DNA of 9,393 nucleotides from Blastocatellia bacterium (GCA_003175865.1 PSRF01000164.1:1-9393); one strand, 5' to 3'; numbered from the stretch's first letter, positions 1-7,602 are shown. The notes: a model not told the origin generated them from the letters alone. Numbers and translations: made by a program.

Positions 1-2486
1 GCGCTTCCTTTGATCTCTACCGACATCAGTTTTTTATCCTCAGTAAGAAAGAAAAGTTCTTTGTCATCACCACGCCATAAAGGTTGAATACCGCCGCCAG
101 AGGAGATCTGCCACCGCTCAGAAGTTAGTGGATAACGGCGAACGTAAACCTCAGGTCGTCCAGATTCGTCTGATGTATAAGCGATGAAGTGACCGTCGGT
201 AGAAAACTGTCCCTCACCTTGGTCAAACGATTTGGATTGCAGCAACGGTGTTGCGTTGTTGTTTGATAGGGAGAGTATCCAGATCCCAGTCTTTTCCGGC
301 AGCGCCCCTGAGTTTTCAAAGAGAATCGACTGCCCATCCGGAGACCAACTGCTAGGGTATTTTGCGTCAGCAGATTTGAAAAGAAGTGTTTCTTCACCGA
401 CACCGTTGGCTGACTTTTTAAATAAGTCAACCTCGCTCCCACCGCCAATCCGATTTGAGCCAAAGACGATCTGTGTGCCGTCTGGTGACCACACTGGACT
501 GCCGTCGCCGCGAGGATCAAATGTCATCCTGGAAACTTTCCCTCCGGACAGATCATAGAGCCAAACATCACTTGATCTGCCGTCGGCGTCGAGTCTCCCA
601 ACTGCAGCCGAATGTCCATCAGGTGACAACGCAAGGACCTCTACTGGCGAAGGCTCGCCGACAGTCGCCAGCTTTTTCCCTGTCCTGTCGAACCATTCGA
701 GTTGGTCGTTCGGATTCCCCGCATGATAAGCAAGTGTTCCTTCGTCAGAGGCAGAGAAGTCAAAGGCATGATTGGAGCCAAACTCAGCGACGTGTTCGAC
801 GACAGTTACAGGATCACCAGTAGTCTTTCGAGAATCCGCATCGAAGGGGACACTAACAAGTGCGCTCTGATTTACGTAAAGTAAATAACCAGGTTTCGCA
901 TAAACGACTCGGGAGACTGCAGGAAACAAAATCTGAGTCTCTTGTGAGTCGATTGAGCCGACACGGATTTTGTGGTTTTCCGTCGTCGGTGCGTCTGCGA
1001 GAAATACAAAGTGTTTACCGTCGGGCAGAAAGGAAGGCCAGCGATGGGCTTCCTCCTGAGGTGAGATCTTCGTGATTAACTGCGGAGTACCACCTTGCGC
1101 CGAGACACGATACATTCCTTCAGCTCCAGCGAACACAATCACTCCATCACGATTCCACGATCCTCCTCGGTCATCAGTTACGTCGCAGAGTACCTGCGGT
1201 CTACCACCAGATGCTTCCACGCGGAGAAGCTTCTGTGTCGCAAAGTATCCGACGAAACGACTATCAGGTGACCAGAATGGCGCGGTCGCTTCTTCGGTTG
1301 AGGCAATTGGCTGGGCCACCAATGAATCGAGCTCGCGAATCCATAAGACTCGCTTGCCTTCAGAGTTCGCAGCTGTAAATACAACGCGTTGACCATCCGG
1401 GGAAATTGTCAGATAACCCGGATCACTACCTTTAGCTGGGGTCGACAACCCAAGCCGCACCAGTCGGCTTTCTGTAGCTGAACGTGTCGAATAGAGAAAC
1501 CCAAGAACAGCAACACTGGCAAGAAGCAAGGCACAGACGCTCATCCAAATCAGACGTTCACGCGACCACCCTTGCGTTGGCTTGAGCCTGGACAACTGAG
1601 TAACAGTTTCCTGGCTTGTATGACTTGTCGCTCCAGACAGTGACTCGATTGCAAAGGCCACGTCCTTTGCGGATTGAAAGCGACGCTCAGGATTTTTCTC
1701 CAGGCAGTGCCACACAACTCGCTCGAGGGCCGGCGGGATATTGACATTCGTAGTTGTTAGATCGGGCGGGTCCTCTTTCAGGATTGCGTTCAGTGTTTCA
1801 ATAGCCGAATCGCCGCGAAACGCACGTCGCCCGGCCAGCATTTCGTAGAACACTGCACCCAACGAGAAGATGTCGGCTCGATGGTCCACATTACCGGCCC
1901 GAACTTGCTCAGGAGACATGTAACCGACAGTGCCCATCACCGTTCCGGGATCCGTGTGTACTTTGCGGGTGGCAATATCTGTTTGACCGACGACGCCAGG
2001 CGATGGTTGGTTGAGTTTAGCCAGCCCAAAATCAAGAATCTTCACGCGATCATCTTTCGTCAGATAAAGATTATCTGGTTTCAAATCACGATGAATGATG
2101 TTCTTTTCGTGAGCAGCGGCGAGGCCATGTGCTATCTGAGTTGCGTAATCGATCGCTCTGCGAGGCGGCAATGCTCCGTGCGACAAAAGGTCGCGGAAGC
2201 CTTCTCCTTCCAAGAGTTCCGCGACAACGTAAGGTGAGGCATCGTGAGTACCGACATCATAAACGGCGAGGATGTTTGGATGATTGAGCGTGCCTGCTGC
2301 CTGAGCTTCTTGTTCAAAGCGATGTAGGCGTTCAGTGTTTTCGGAGAATGAGGGAGGGAGCACTTTAATCGCGACATCGCGATTGAGTTTTTCATCGCGC
2401 GCGCGGTAGACCTCGCCCATACCACCTTCACCGATCTTGCTTTTGATTTCGTAGCGGCCGAGTTTTGTTCCTGGGGAAAGGGACAT
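1..2486 (-). CDS. Membrane Ser/Thr protein kinase with TolB/PD40 beta-propeller sensor domain (C-terminus beyond window)
   Basis: The minus strand is open without a stop from ATG 2486 to the left edge, giving at least 828 residues; the true end lies outside. Residues about 12-278 form a complete Hanks-type kinase: glycine loop GEGGMGEV (19-26), ATP-binding Lys in VAIK (K41), catalytic HRDLKPDN (132-139), DFG (152-154) and GYMSPEQ (188-194). A hydrophobic segment at about 312-334, after SRER and containing CALLLASVAVLGF, is a single membrane span. From about 345 on, repeated PD40 motifs such as ISPDGQRVVF, FWSPDSRF, VWSPDGTQIVF and SWSPDGQSILF predict a TolB-like propeller, probably periplasmic. 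All catalytic residues are present, so it should phosphorylate Ser/Thr; the substrate is unknown. The family is PknB-like and common in Acidobacteriota. No strong Shine-Dalgarno precedes the ATG, but the start sits at the usual distance from the kinase core. It lies downstream of the VWFA gene on the same strand. Confidence 0.95.
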   Translation of the reverse strand, partial: MSLSPGTKLGRYEIKSKIGEGGMGEVYRARDEKLNRDVAIKVLPPSFSENTERLHRFEQEAQAAGTLNHPNILAVYDVGTHDASPYVVAELLEGEGFRDLLSHGALPPRRAIDYATQIAHGLAAAHEKNIIHRDLKPDNLYLTKDDRVKILDFGLAKLNQPSPGVVGQTDIATRKVHTDPGTVMGTVGYMSPEQVRAGNVDHRADIFSLGAVFYEMLAGRRAFRGDSAIETLNAILKEDPPDLTTTNVNIPPALERVVWHCLEKNPERRFQSAKDVAFAIESLSGATSHTSQETVTQLSRLKPTQGWSRERLIWMSVCALLLASVAVLGFLYSTRSATESRLVRLGLSTPAKGSDPGYLTISPDGQRVVFTAANSEGKRVLWIRELDSLVAQPIASTEEATAPFWSPDSRFVGYFATQKLLRVEASGGRPQVLCDVTDDRGGSWNRDGVIVFAGAEGMYRVSAQGGTPQLITKISPQEEAHRWPSFLPDGKHFVFLADAPTTENHKIRVGSIDSQETQILFPAVSRVVYAKPGYLLYVNQSALVSVPFDADSRKTTGDPVTVVEHVAEFGSNHAFDFSASDEGTLAYHAGNPNDQLEWFDRTGKKLATVGEPSPVEVLALSPDGHSAAVGRLDADGRSSDVWLYDLSGGKVSRMTFDPRGDGSPVWSPDGTQIVFGSNRIGGGSEVDLFKKSANGVGEETLLFKSADAKYPSSWSPDGQSILFENSGALPEKTGIWILSLSNNNATPLLQSKSFDQGEGQFSTDGHFIAYTSDESGRPEVYVRRYPLTSERWQISSGGGIQPLWRGDDKELFFLTEDKKLMSVEIKGS

Positions 2487-2756
2487 TTGCGAGTTGTCTA
2501 GTTTAGGTCCGGGTCCTAATTTGCGATGGCAAGATCGATGTCATTCTAACTGCGGAAAAGAGGGCGTGCTAGAGGTTTTTCGACGGGACCCACCAATAAG
2601 GCTGTCCCAAGTACAGACCGCGAGTGGTAGCGACCGGATGCTAAGGTCAACTTCATGAAAGGTGTCTTCAAAAAATGCTTCTGTTGACCTTAGCATCCGG
2701 TCGCCACCGCTCGCGGTTCTCTAGTTGATTCGTTGCTCCCCCGCTCGAAATTGATC
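2487..2756. other. Intergenic region between VWFA and kinase genes
   Basis: No coding region is supported in these 270 bases. They carry the leader of the kinase gene (minus strand) and the large inverted repeat annotated separately. I found no convincing -35/-10 pair for the kinase. Confidence 0.6.
2617..2717. repeat. REPIN-like inverted repeat, 35-bp arms
   Basis: The left arm 2617-2651 and right arm 2683-2717 are reverse complements at 33 of 35 positions, around a 31-base spacer. One of the two differences can be a G-U wobble in RNA on either strand. The outer end of each arm is itself a small palindrome: ACCGC, two bases, GCGGT, perfect in the right arm and degenerate in the left. Two REP-type units in opposite orientation about 100 bp long match the REPIN architecture described for other bacteria, which is mobilised by RAYT (TnpA-REP) transposases; no such gene is in the window. 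It lies between two minus-strand genes, so a transcript reading through would fold into a strong hairpin. That could act as an attenuator or protect mRNA ends, but there is no U-tract of terminator type next to it. Confidence 0.8.
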
Positions 2757-4529
2757 TCAGATCTTCGGCACGGTGATCCATTCATTCGCGCTACCAATCT
2801 GTCCACTCTTTAGATCACGCACGCCAACTCGCACCTGATACAAACCACCGGACAACCACGCACGAAAGCTATAAACCGATCTGTGCTCCCTATCAGTTTT
2901 CGAGTTCGAAGGTAGTGGGTAAATCTTAAGACGACCGACGAAACTATTAAGCGGTTTGCCTTTGTCGTCGTAAAAGATCCCTCCGATTTCAACGTCGGCC
3001 ACTTTTTCACCGTCGTTCAGTTCAAAGAGCAGCACATCACTGCTGAGTGTGACCGTAGCAGTAACGCTGGTGCCGACGCCGGGTACCTGGTCGAAGTGTA
3101 AGTGAACCTCCGTAGGAATTTGCCGTTGCGAGACTGGCGCGTCGATAACGAGTCGCATGTCGTCTTCGCGGGCTTTGGTTGGATCCTTTTCCGTTTTCTT
3201 CTTGATGGTTAATAACGGCAAGGTCGCTGATTTGAAGTAAGCGTTACGGAGTCGCACGGTGAGGTCGGGACGATCGATTAAAGTGATTTCAATTCGTTTG
3301 AACTTACCGCGTTTCTGCTCATCAGTCTCCGGTCGCCATGCCAGCAAGTAATAGTTCGCGGTCTCATCCATCACTTCGGCAACCCACTCAGACATTGGTC
3401 GGTTGGTGTTACGAAATGCGCGACCACCCGTATCTTTAGCTAATGCATTCAGTCCGTCTTGAGACGAAGAGATCTCTCCTATGGTTGATGCAGTTAGCTG
3501 ACCTCTGGAATCAATTGGTCGATTGTTAGTCAAATCGAGAGCTTCACTGACGATGCCACGCGCATCGATCGTGTAAATGACAACACCCGCGCGTCCGGCT
3601 GCATCTGTAACTTTTTTGATCCGATCGATGGCTCCTGTTTTCACGTCGTTCAAGTAGAAGCCATCGGAGATGACGAACGCGAGTTTGCGTCCAGGCAGCT
3701 GCGCAGCAGAGCGCATCAATCCTTCTAAAAGCCGCAGGGTGTTATCCGTTGCCGGCGCTGATTCAGTGACGATCTCATTCGCGCGCACCTTCACGAGCTG
3801 ACGGGCGGACTCTTTTGAAACCGTGCAAATCGGCGGTTCCCCTGGGTGCTCTGGAAAACAATTCTGCTTCTGAATCTGCGCAATGTAGTAACTCAGTGCT
3901 TGCTCGTCGCCTTCACGTATCTTCAGCGCGATGTATTCAGACATGGGTGGACTTTCCATGTCAGTTTTTGTGTTTGCCCGATAATTCAAACGTGCCACTG
4001 CCGCGTGCAGCGCGTCCTTGTCGGCGCTGAACTGCTGTAAGAAACCGATCTGACCACTGGGTGAGGTGATCGCAATTTGATCCTTATCACCCATTCCGTG
4101 ATCGATGAACTCGATCAGCGCCTTGCGTGTCCGCGAAAGGCTGTCCGGTGCCAGATGAAGATCATCGACGTAAAAAATAACTACTCTGCCTTGTGTTGCG
4201 GTTGGAGCTGATGGAGTTGTGGGTGAGACTTCTGAAGTGGTGCCGTCAGTAGTGACCCTTTCTTTTCGTCCATTAGCGGAGACACGTTCGAAGAAAGAGA
4301 TCTCCTGTTTTTGGTTATCAATCTTCAGTTGAAACTGCTCGGGCCTAAGGCCATCGACAAACTTACCTTTCTTGTCGAAGACCATCACGTCAGTCTGAAC
4401 CAGCGAGGTGTCGACACGAATCACGTCCTGTTCTTCAGTTTGTGTGGGTTTTGTCTGTGAACTCGCAGCGAAGGCAAGAAAGCAGAGAACGAGAAGAGCT
4501 TGAACCCAACGATTGAAGTTGCTCGACAT
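2757..4529 (-). CDS. Secreted VWFA-related protein of the acidobacterial family
   Basis: This encodes a 590-residue protein of the VWFA-related acidobacterial type. ATG 4529 is preferred because AAGG lies about 8 bases upstream and a signal peptide follows at once: SSNFNR, then a hydrophobic core to about residue 23 ending in AFAASSQ. An ATG 13 codons earlier (4568) lacks a ribosome site and would sit almost on the predicted transcription start. After the signal, VDTSLVQTDVMVFDKKGKF (38-56) is the family's typical N-terminal strand. The VWA-like core starts at VVIFYVDDLH (116-125), continues through KLAFVISDG (282-290) and VIYTIDARG (317-325), and ends with LAKDTGGRAF and YYLLAWRPE. The canonical DxSxS metal site is replaced by DDLH, as is usual in this family. 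Residues 437-590 form a further domain I do not recognise. Cys224 and Cys235 flank a Pro-rich loop and could form a disulfide. The family's role is not established; export and an adhesion or binding function are inferred. Confidence 0.93.
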   Translation of the reverse strand: MSSNFNRWVQALLVLCFLAFAASSQTKPTQTEEQDVIRVDTSLVQTDVMVFDKKGKFVDGLRPEQFQLKIDNQKQEISFFERVSANGRKERVTTDGTTSEVSPTTPSAPTATQGRVVIFYVDDLHLAPDSLSRTRKALIEFIDHGMGDKDQIAITSPSGQIGFLQQFSADKDALHAAVARLNYRANTKTDMESPPMSEYIALKIREGDEQALSYYIAQIQKQNCFPEHPGEPPICTVSKESARQLVKVRANEIVTESAPATDNTLRLLEGLMRSAAQLPGRKLAFVISDGFYLNDVKTGAIDRIKKVTDAAGRAGVVIYTIDARGIVSEALDLTNNRPIDSRGQLTASTIGEISSSQDGLNALAKDTGGRAFRNTNRPMSEWVAEVMDETANYYLLAWRPETDEQKRGKFKRIEITLIDRPDLTVRLRNAYFKSATLPLLTIKKKTEKDPTKAREDDMRLVIDAPVSQRQIPTEVHLHFDQVPGVGTSVTATVTLSSDVLLFELNDGEKVADVEIGGIFYDDKGKPLNSFVGRLKIYPLPSNSKTDREHRSVYSFRAWLSGGLYQVRVGVRDLKSGQIGSANEWITVPKI

Positions 4530-4581
4530 GATTGTAACCTTAATTACCGGAGCTTCTCTGGGGAGCATTGCAGCGAGTCAA

Positions 4582-4611
4582 TATATAAACAGCGTAAACC
4601 CCATCTGTCTA
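4582..4611 (-). promoter_or_regulatory. Candidate sigma-70-like promoter for the VWFA gene
   Basis: On the minus strand TAGACA (4606-4611, one base from TTGACA) and TATATA (4582-4587) are separated by 18 bases. Transcription would start near 4575, leaving a leader of about 46 bases before ATG 4529, which fits the chosen start. An overlapping TATATT gives a longer 20-base spacing. The call rests on consensus matching alone. The aminotransferase gene diverges from the same 140-bp region, for which no clear plus-strand promoter was seen. Confidence 0.35.
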
Positions 4612-4669
4612 TAAAAAGCTCGCGCCGCACGTTTGAAATTGCAGAGACCAACGAGTAGCATCGCGGGCC

Positions 4670-5998
4670 ATGACTACTACAAACGCAGCGATGACAGGCG
4701 AGGAGATCGTTCAGCTCACTCGCAAGCACACCCTCTTCGAATGGTCGGCGCAATCAGCCGTCGATCCGATTCCCGTCGCTACTGCCAAAGGAGTTTACTT
4801 TTACACACCTGAAGGCAAGCGCTTCATTGACTTCAACAGTCAGCTAATGTGCGTAAACATTGGCCATGGTGACGAACGAGTAATCAGCGCGATACAAGAG
4901 CAAGCGGCCAAGCTTGCGTACGCAAACCCGTTCATGGCCACTGAAGTTCGTGCTCGACTTGGGGCAAAGCTCGCTGAGCTCACTCCAGGTGATATCGACG
5001 CGTTCTTTTTTACGAATGGAGGTGCGGAGGCAAATGAGAATGCCATCCGAATCGCACGGCTCTTCAGTGGGCGCCACAAGATTGGTGCTCGATACAGGGG
5101 CTATCACGGTGGCACCGCCGGCTCGTTGACTCTAACTGGCGATCCTCGTCGCTGGGCTGCAGAGCCAGGAATTCCTGGTGTGTTTCGTATTCCCGATTAT
5201 TACCACGGCATTCAAAAGGGAAGTGATACAGCCGAAGACGTACTCGCAAGAACTGAAGAGGTGCTCGAGCTTGAAGGAGCGAAGACTGTCGCGGCGATCA
5301 TCGTCGAGTCGGTCGTAGGCACAAATGGAATTCTGATTCCACCGGACGGCTACATGGAGGGCCTGCGCGCATTGTGTGACAAGCATGGAATTCTGTTGAT
5401 TGCAGATGAAGTGATGGCTGGTTTTGGTCGCACAGGTGAGTGGTTCGCGATTGATCACTGGAAAGTTGTGCCCGACTTGATCACGATGGCAAAAGGGTTA
5501 ACGAGTGCTTACGTACAACTAGGCGCGGTCGGCATGCGTCGTCACATTGCTGACCACTTCGACAAGAACGTGTTCTATGGCGGTTTAACTTACAACAGTC
5601 ATCCGCTTGCTTGTGCTGCGGCGCTTGCGACGATTTCAGTTTATGAAGAAGACAATCTGATTGAGAACGCACGAAGAATGGGCATCGTGATGCGCGGGTT
5701 GTTAGAGGATTTGGAGAATCACCATCAATCGGTTGGTGCAACGCGCAACATCGGTCTATTTGGAATTGTTGAATTGATCAGGAACCGGACAACGCGTGAG
5801 CCAATGGCGCCATTCAACTCTACGTCGCCAGAAATGCAGGCGCTCGGGAAGTTCTTCCGACAAGAAGGACTTTACACGTTCGTGCGTTGGAACACGTTTT
5901 TCACTAATCCACCGTTGTGCATCACCGAGGATGAAATGCGTGAAGCCTTTGCGATCATTGATAGAGGTTTGGAGCTGACAGATCAGGCAGTTGGGTAA
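4670..5998 (+). CDS. Class III PLP-dependent aminotransferase
   Basis: This 442-residue protein is a fold-type I, class III (omega) aminotransferase, normal in length and complete. It should move an amino group, probably from an omega-amino compound, to a keto acid using pyridoxal phosphate in the cytosol. Visible landmarks are the cofactor phosphate loop TNGGAEANENA (115-125), YHGGTAG (145-151), cofactor-ring Asp246 in IADEVMAGFGRTG, the Schiff-base Lys275 in TMAKGLTSAY, and GLTYNSHPLACAAALA (305-320). The sequence resembles the branch often annotated as taurine, beta-alanine or 4-aminobutyrate transaminase, but substrate cannot be read from sequence alone, so no symbol is given. ATG 4670 has no clear Shine-Dalgarno; ATG 4691 (residue 8) is an alternative, also without one. 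It stands alone, divergent from the VWFA gene, with a palindrome 36 bases after its stop that may help end transcription. Confidence 0.95.
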   Translation: MTTTNAAMTGEEIVQLTRKHTLFEWSAQSAVDPIPVATAKGVYFYTPEGKRFIDFNSQLMCVNIGHGDERVISAIQEQAAKLAYANPFMATEVRARLGAKLAELTPGDIDAFFFTNGGAEANENAIRIARLFSGRHKIGARYRGYHGGTAGSLTLTGDPRRWAAEPGIPGVFRIPDYYHGIQKGSDTAEDVLARTEEVLELEGAKTVAAIIVESVVGTNGILIPPDGYMEGLRALCDKHGILLIADEVMAGFGRTGEWFAIDHWKVVPDLITMAKGLTSAYVQLGAVGMRRHIADHFDKNVFYGGLTYNSHPLACAAALATISVYEEDNLIENARRMGIVMRGLLEDLENHHQSVGATRNIGLFGIVELIRNRTTREPMAPFNSTSPEMQALGKFFRQEGLYTFVRWNTFFTNPPLCITEDEMREAFAIIDRGLELTDQAVG

Positions 5999-6034
5999 CA
6001 GACTTTCCTGGAATAGTTCATTGAGTCAAAACAC

Positions 6035-6053
6035 CACCGGTTTCATACCGGTG
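6035..6053. repeat. Palindrome H1 (7-bp stem, 5-base loop)
   Basis: CACCGGT, loop TTCAT, ACCGGTG: a perfect 7-bp stem. On the minus strand the loop reads ATGAA, the same as palindrome H3, so H1 and H3 are related units in opposite orientation. It begins 36 bases after the aminotransferase stop and is followed by CTGCTTTAGTTT, so it might serve as a weak terminator. Confidence 0.75.
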
Positions 6054-6102
6054 CTGCTTTAGTTTGAGCCTAATCAAGACTCCACCCCAGCCATGAGATA
6101 CC

Positions 6103-6119
6103 ACCGACTTTAAGTCGGT
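6103..6119. repeat. Palindrome H2 (6-bp stem, 5-base loop)
   Basis: ACCGAC, loop TTTAA, GTCGGT: a perfect stem that can extend by one more pair. It lies 49 bases after H1 and shares the ACCGAC/GTCG core with H4, so the H1-H2 pair mirrors the H3-H4 pair in composition and spacing. Confidence 0.75.
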
Positions 6120-6262
6120 CGGAGCATCAGTTTCGGCTAGAAGGGTACGAGACGTGTTTGGTATCGATGAATGCCTGGTATTTGACGGCGCGAAAATGGA
6201 AGGCAGGCACGGACATAGAGTTAAGAACAAGAAAGGGCGGTTGCTTAGGTGGAAGTTGAAGG

Positions 6263-6285
6263 ACCATCGGTATGAAACCGATGGT
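6263..6285. repeat. Palindrome H3 (9-bp stem, 5-base loop)
   Basis: ACCATCGGT, loop ATGAA, ACCGATGGT: a perfect 9-bp stem and the strongest of the four. Its loop equals that of H1 read on the other strand, while its stem bases differ in a compensated way. This suggests that the fold, rather than the exact sequence, is kept. Confidence 0.8.
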
Positions 6286-6327
6286 ATCGATTAAGCGAGC
6301 TGGACTAAATTGGGCAAAGAGTGAAAA

Positions 6328-6350
6328 ACCACCGACATAAAGTCGATGGT
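6328..6350. repeat. Palindrome H4 (9-position stem, one mismatch)
   Basis: ACCACCGAC, loop ATAAA, GTCGATGGT: eight of nine positions pair, with one C/A mismatch (6332 and 6346). It lies 42 bases after H3 and 13 bases before the stop codon of the decayed ClC tail on the minus strand. Confidence 0.7.
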
Positions 6351-6362
6351 CTCAATTGTTTC

Positions 6363-6783
6363 TCACGCCAAACCTTGTAACCAACCTGGCTCGCGTTCAT
6401 GTTCTTCTTCCACACGCCGCAAGCGAGCAGACATTACTGCTGCTCGTCCGAGATACCCAACTAGTTGGTGCGGCATATTTCGCGTGACGACCGGTAACCT
6501 GCCGATGTCGTTGCGGACCATCTTCGTAACTGCATCGTGCAATACTTCATCGGGATACGTAACGATAAGGTTCCCACAACCAGCCTCAAGTACGGTTAGC
6601 CCGTCGTTATTCTGAGTTTCGAGCGCGCGCACTAAGTCGCCCCTTGTGATTATTCCCAGCCGTGTTCCTTCGTCATCAAGTAATAATGTTTCCCTGCCGT
6701 TTTGTCACCCGTGGATCTCTTCGTGCGACTAGATCCGAAAGTTCAGCGACCTTCATTTTTGTATTTACGACTGCAGTCGATCC
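6363..6783 (-). pseudogene. Decayed C-terminal CBS tail of a ClC-type chloride channel
   Basis: The minus strand holds remains of a CBS pair like the cytoplasmic tail of ClC-family channels or transporters. One frame (6363-6704) reads ETLLLDDEGTRLGIITRGD, then VRALE, then a second CBS half with DEVLHDAVTKMVRNDIGRLPVV and an ending RRVEEEHEREPGWLQGLA. The start of the first CBS domain, KMKVAELSDLVARRDPRVTK, lies in another frame (about 6676-6783). The two frames join near 6691-6700; dropping one base of a GGG run in CAGGGAAAC would give a continuous CBS domain. Upstream, stop codons fill all frames, and the membrane part of the channel, normally over 350 residues, is absent. It is therefore truncated as well as frameshifted, although the single-base shift could be a sequencing error. 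The ClC assignment rests on the RGDLVRAL and REPGWL tail features as I recall them from the family. Confidence 0.7.
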
Positions 6784-7017
6784 TCAACTCTCTCAACCGT
6801 AGTTGACATTGATACCCCTTTCGCTCGTTTGACCTAATAATTGCCTTCAATAATACCCGCCAAGTTGTGAATTTCGGAGTGAGGTAACCAGTCTTCGACC
6901 ATTGACTCACATATTGGATCCCAAACTTGTCCACGATTTTATTTGCAACTTCTTTGCATCTGCCCCAAACTAGTCGGCACCGTCCCCAACACGATTGCGC
7001 TTTTGGAGGTTTACCCG
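6784..7017. other. Intergenic region, leader of the coiled-coil gene
   Basis: This 234-base stretch has no recognised gene. Its left part may be degraded channel sequence; a minus-strand fragment VERVEDRLQS stops at 6765. The right end carries GGAGG eight bases before ATG 7018, a good Shine-Dalgarno. No clear promoter was identified. Confidence 0.5.
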
Positions 7018-7536
7018 ATGAGATATAGATCCACTTTGCTTGTGATCGCGACGGTGCTATTCGTGATCGGAGTAGCCGAAGCTCAGGAAGTGAAGGATTC
7101 TGCCCAGGAGCTCGACAACCTTCGTCTGCAACTGATCGACGTGCAGAATCGTGAAAGCGAACTAAAGGCTCGGCTCCAACAATTGGATATTGACCTCCAG
7201 CCGCAAAACATTGAGCGCTACTTCAGCGGCGTGGGCTCTGTTCATCCGGAGGAGTTGCGCGAACAACGTCGCAAGCAGCTTCAATCAGAAAAGGATCGAA
7301 CAACGGCGTTACTCGAGCAGACTTCACTCCAGCGCTCCCGCCTCGAATCGGCGATTGCTGACGCACAAGCCAAGGCATATCAGCAAAGCGCACTCGGTCA
7401 AAACGTTTTGCAACGTGATGAGGGACGAAGGCTTTCCAACTCCGCTCGTATAGCTTTTGGAGCGACGATTCTTGTTTTGGTGTTAGCCGCGATTGTTTTG
7501 ACTTTGATACTGCAGCGGAGACGAACCTCAGTGTGA
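7018..7536 (+). CDS. Exported coiled-coil protein with C-terminal membrane anchor
   Basis: This 172-residue protein is not recognised as a named family. ATG 7018 is chosen over an in-frame ATG at 6943 because GGAGG precedes it by eight bases and a signal peptide starts directly: RYR, hydrophobic STLLVIATVLFVIGV, then a likely cleavage AEA-QE near residue 22. Residues about 27-135 are rich in Glu, Gln, Arg and Leu with heptad-like spacing, broken near 60-80 by a segment with QPQNIERYFSGVG, and predict two antiparallel helices. A membrane helix follows at about 146-166 (AFGATILVLVLAAIVLTLIL), ending in QRRRTSV, a positive stop-transfer tail. The helical part should face the periplasm. A scaffold or envelope-stress role is possible but not shown. 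There are no cysteines and no catalytic motif. Confidence 0.85.
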   Translation: MRYRSTLLVIATVLFVIGVAEAQEVKDSAQELDNLRLQLIDVQNRESELKARLQQLDIDLQPQNIERYFSGVGSVHPEELREQRRKQLQSEKDRTTALLEQTSLQRSRLESAIADAQAKAYQQSALGQNVLQRDEGRRLSNSARIAFGATILVLVLAAIVLTLILQRRRTSV

Positions 7537-7544
7537 GAACTTAG

Positions 7545-7602
7545 AACAGCGGCGAAGCGATTGATGATCTATTAGTTTTGCACCAGTTGCTTCGCTCCTG
7601 TT
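7545..7602 (+). terminator. Weak terminator candidate after the coiled-coil gene
   Basis: AACAG-GCGAAGC (7545-7549 and 7552-7558) pairs with GCTTCGC-CTGTT (7589-7595 and 7598-7602), with a 2x2 internal loop, followed by two more Ts and GAG. It starts eight bases after the stop codon. The 30-base loop and short T-run make it weak. Confidence 0.3.

Larger units (their letters stand above)
5999..6362. other. Non-coding region with four short palindromes
   Basis: No credible gene is seen in these 364 bases. Short open frames here are made of palindrome sequence. Four hairpins in two pairs (annotated separately) surround about 140 bases of sequence with no recognised feature (6121-6260). Confidence 0.6.

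Noticed and set aside
125..1396. Several open frames of 60-131 codons on both strands
   Set aside because: All lie inside the continuous kinase-propeller frame, which is open to the left edge and rich in recognisable motifs.
4530..4568. Longer N-terminus for the VWFA protein (ATG 4568)
   Set aside because: It has no ribosome site, it would put 13 residues before the signal peptide, and it nearly coincides with the predicted transcription start.
6018..6230. 70-codon minus-strand open frame
   Set aside because: It runs through palindromes H1 and H2, so its peptide is made of repeat sequence, and it has no ribosome site.
6035..6350. CRISPR array
   Set aside because: The units are palindromes of differing sequence in pairs, not identical direct repeats with uniform unique spacers, and no cas gene is present.
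6743..6934. 63-codon minus-strand open frame
   Set aside because: It reads the decayed ClC region in a third frame, has no family resemblance and no ribosome site.
6943..7017. Longer N-terminus for the coiled-coil protein (ATG 6943)
   Set aside because: The internal ATG 7018 has a perfect GGAGG and begins a normal signal peptide; the extension does not resemble one.
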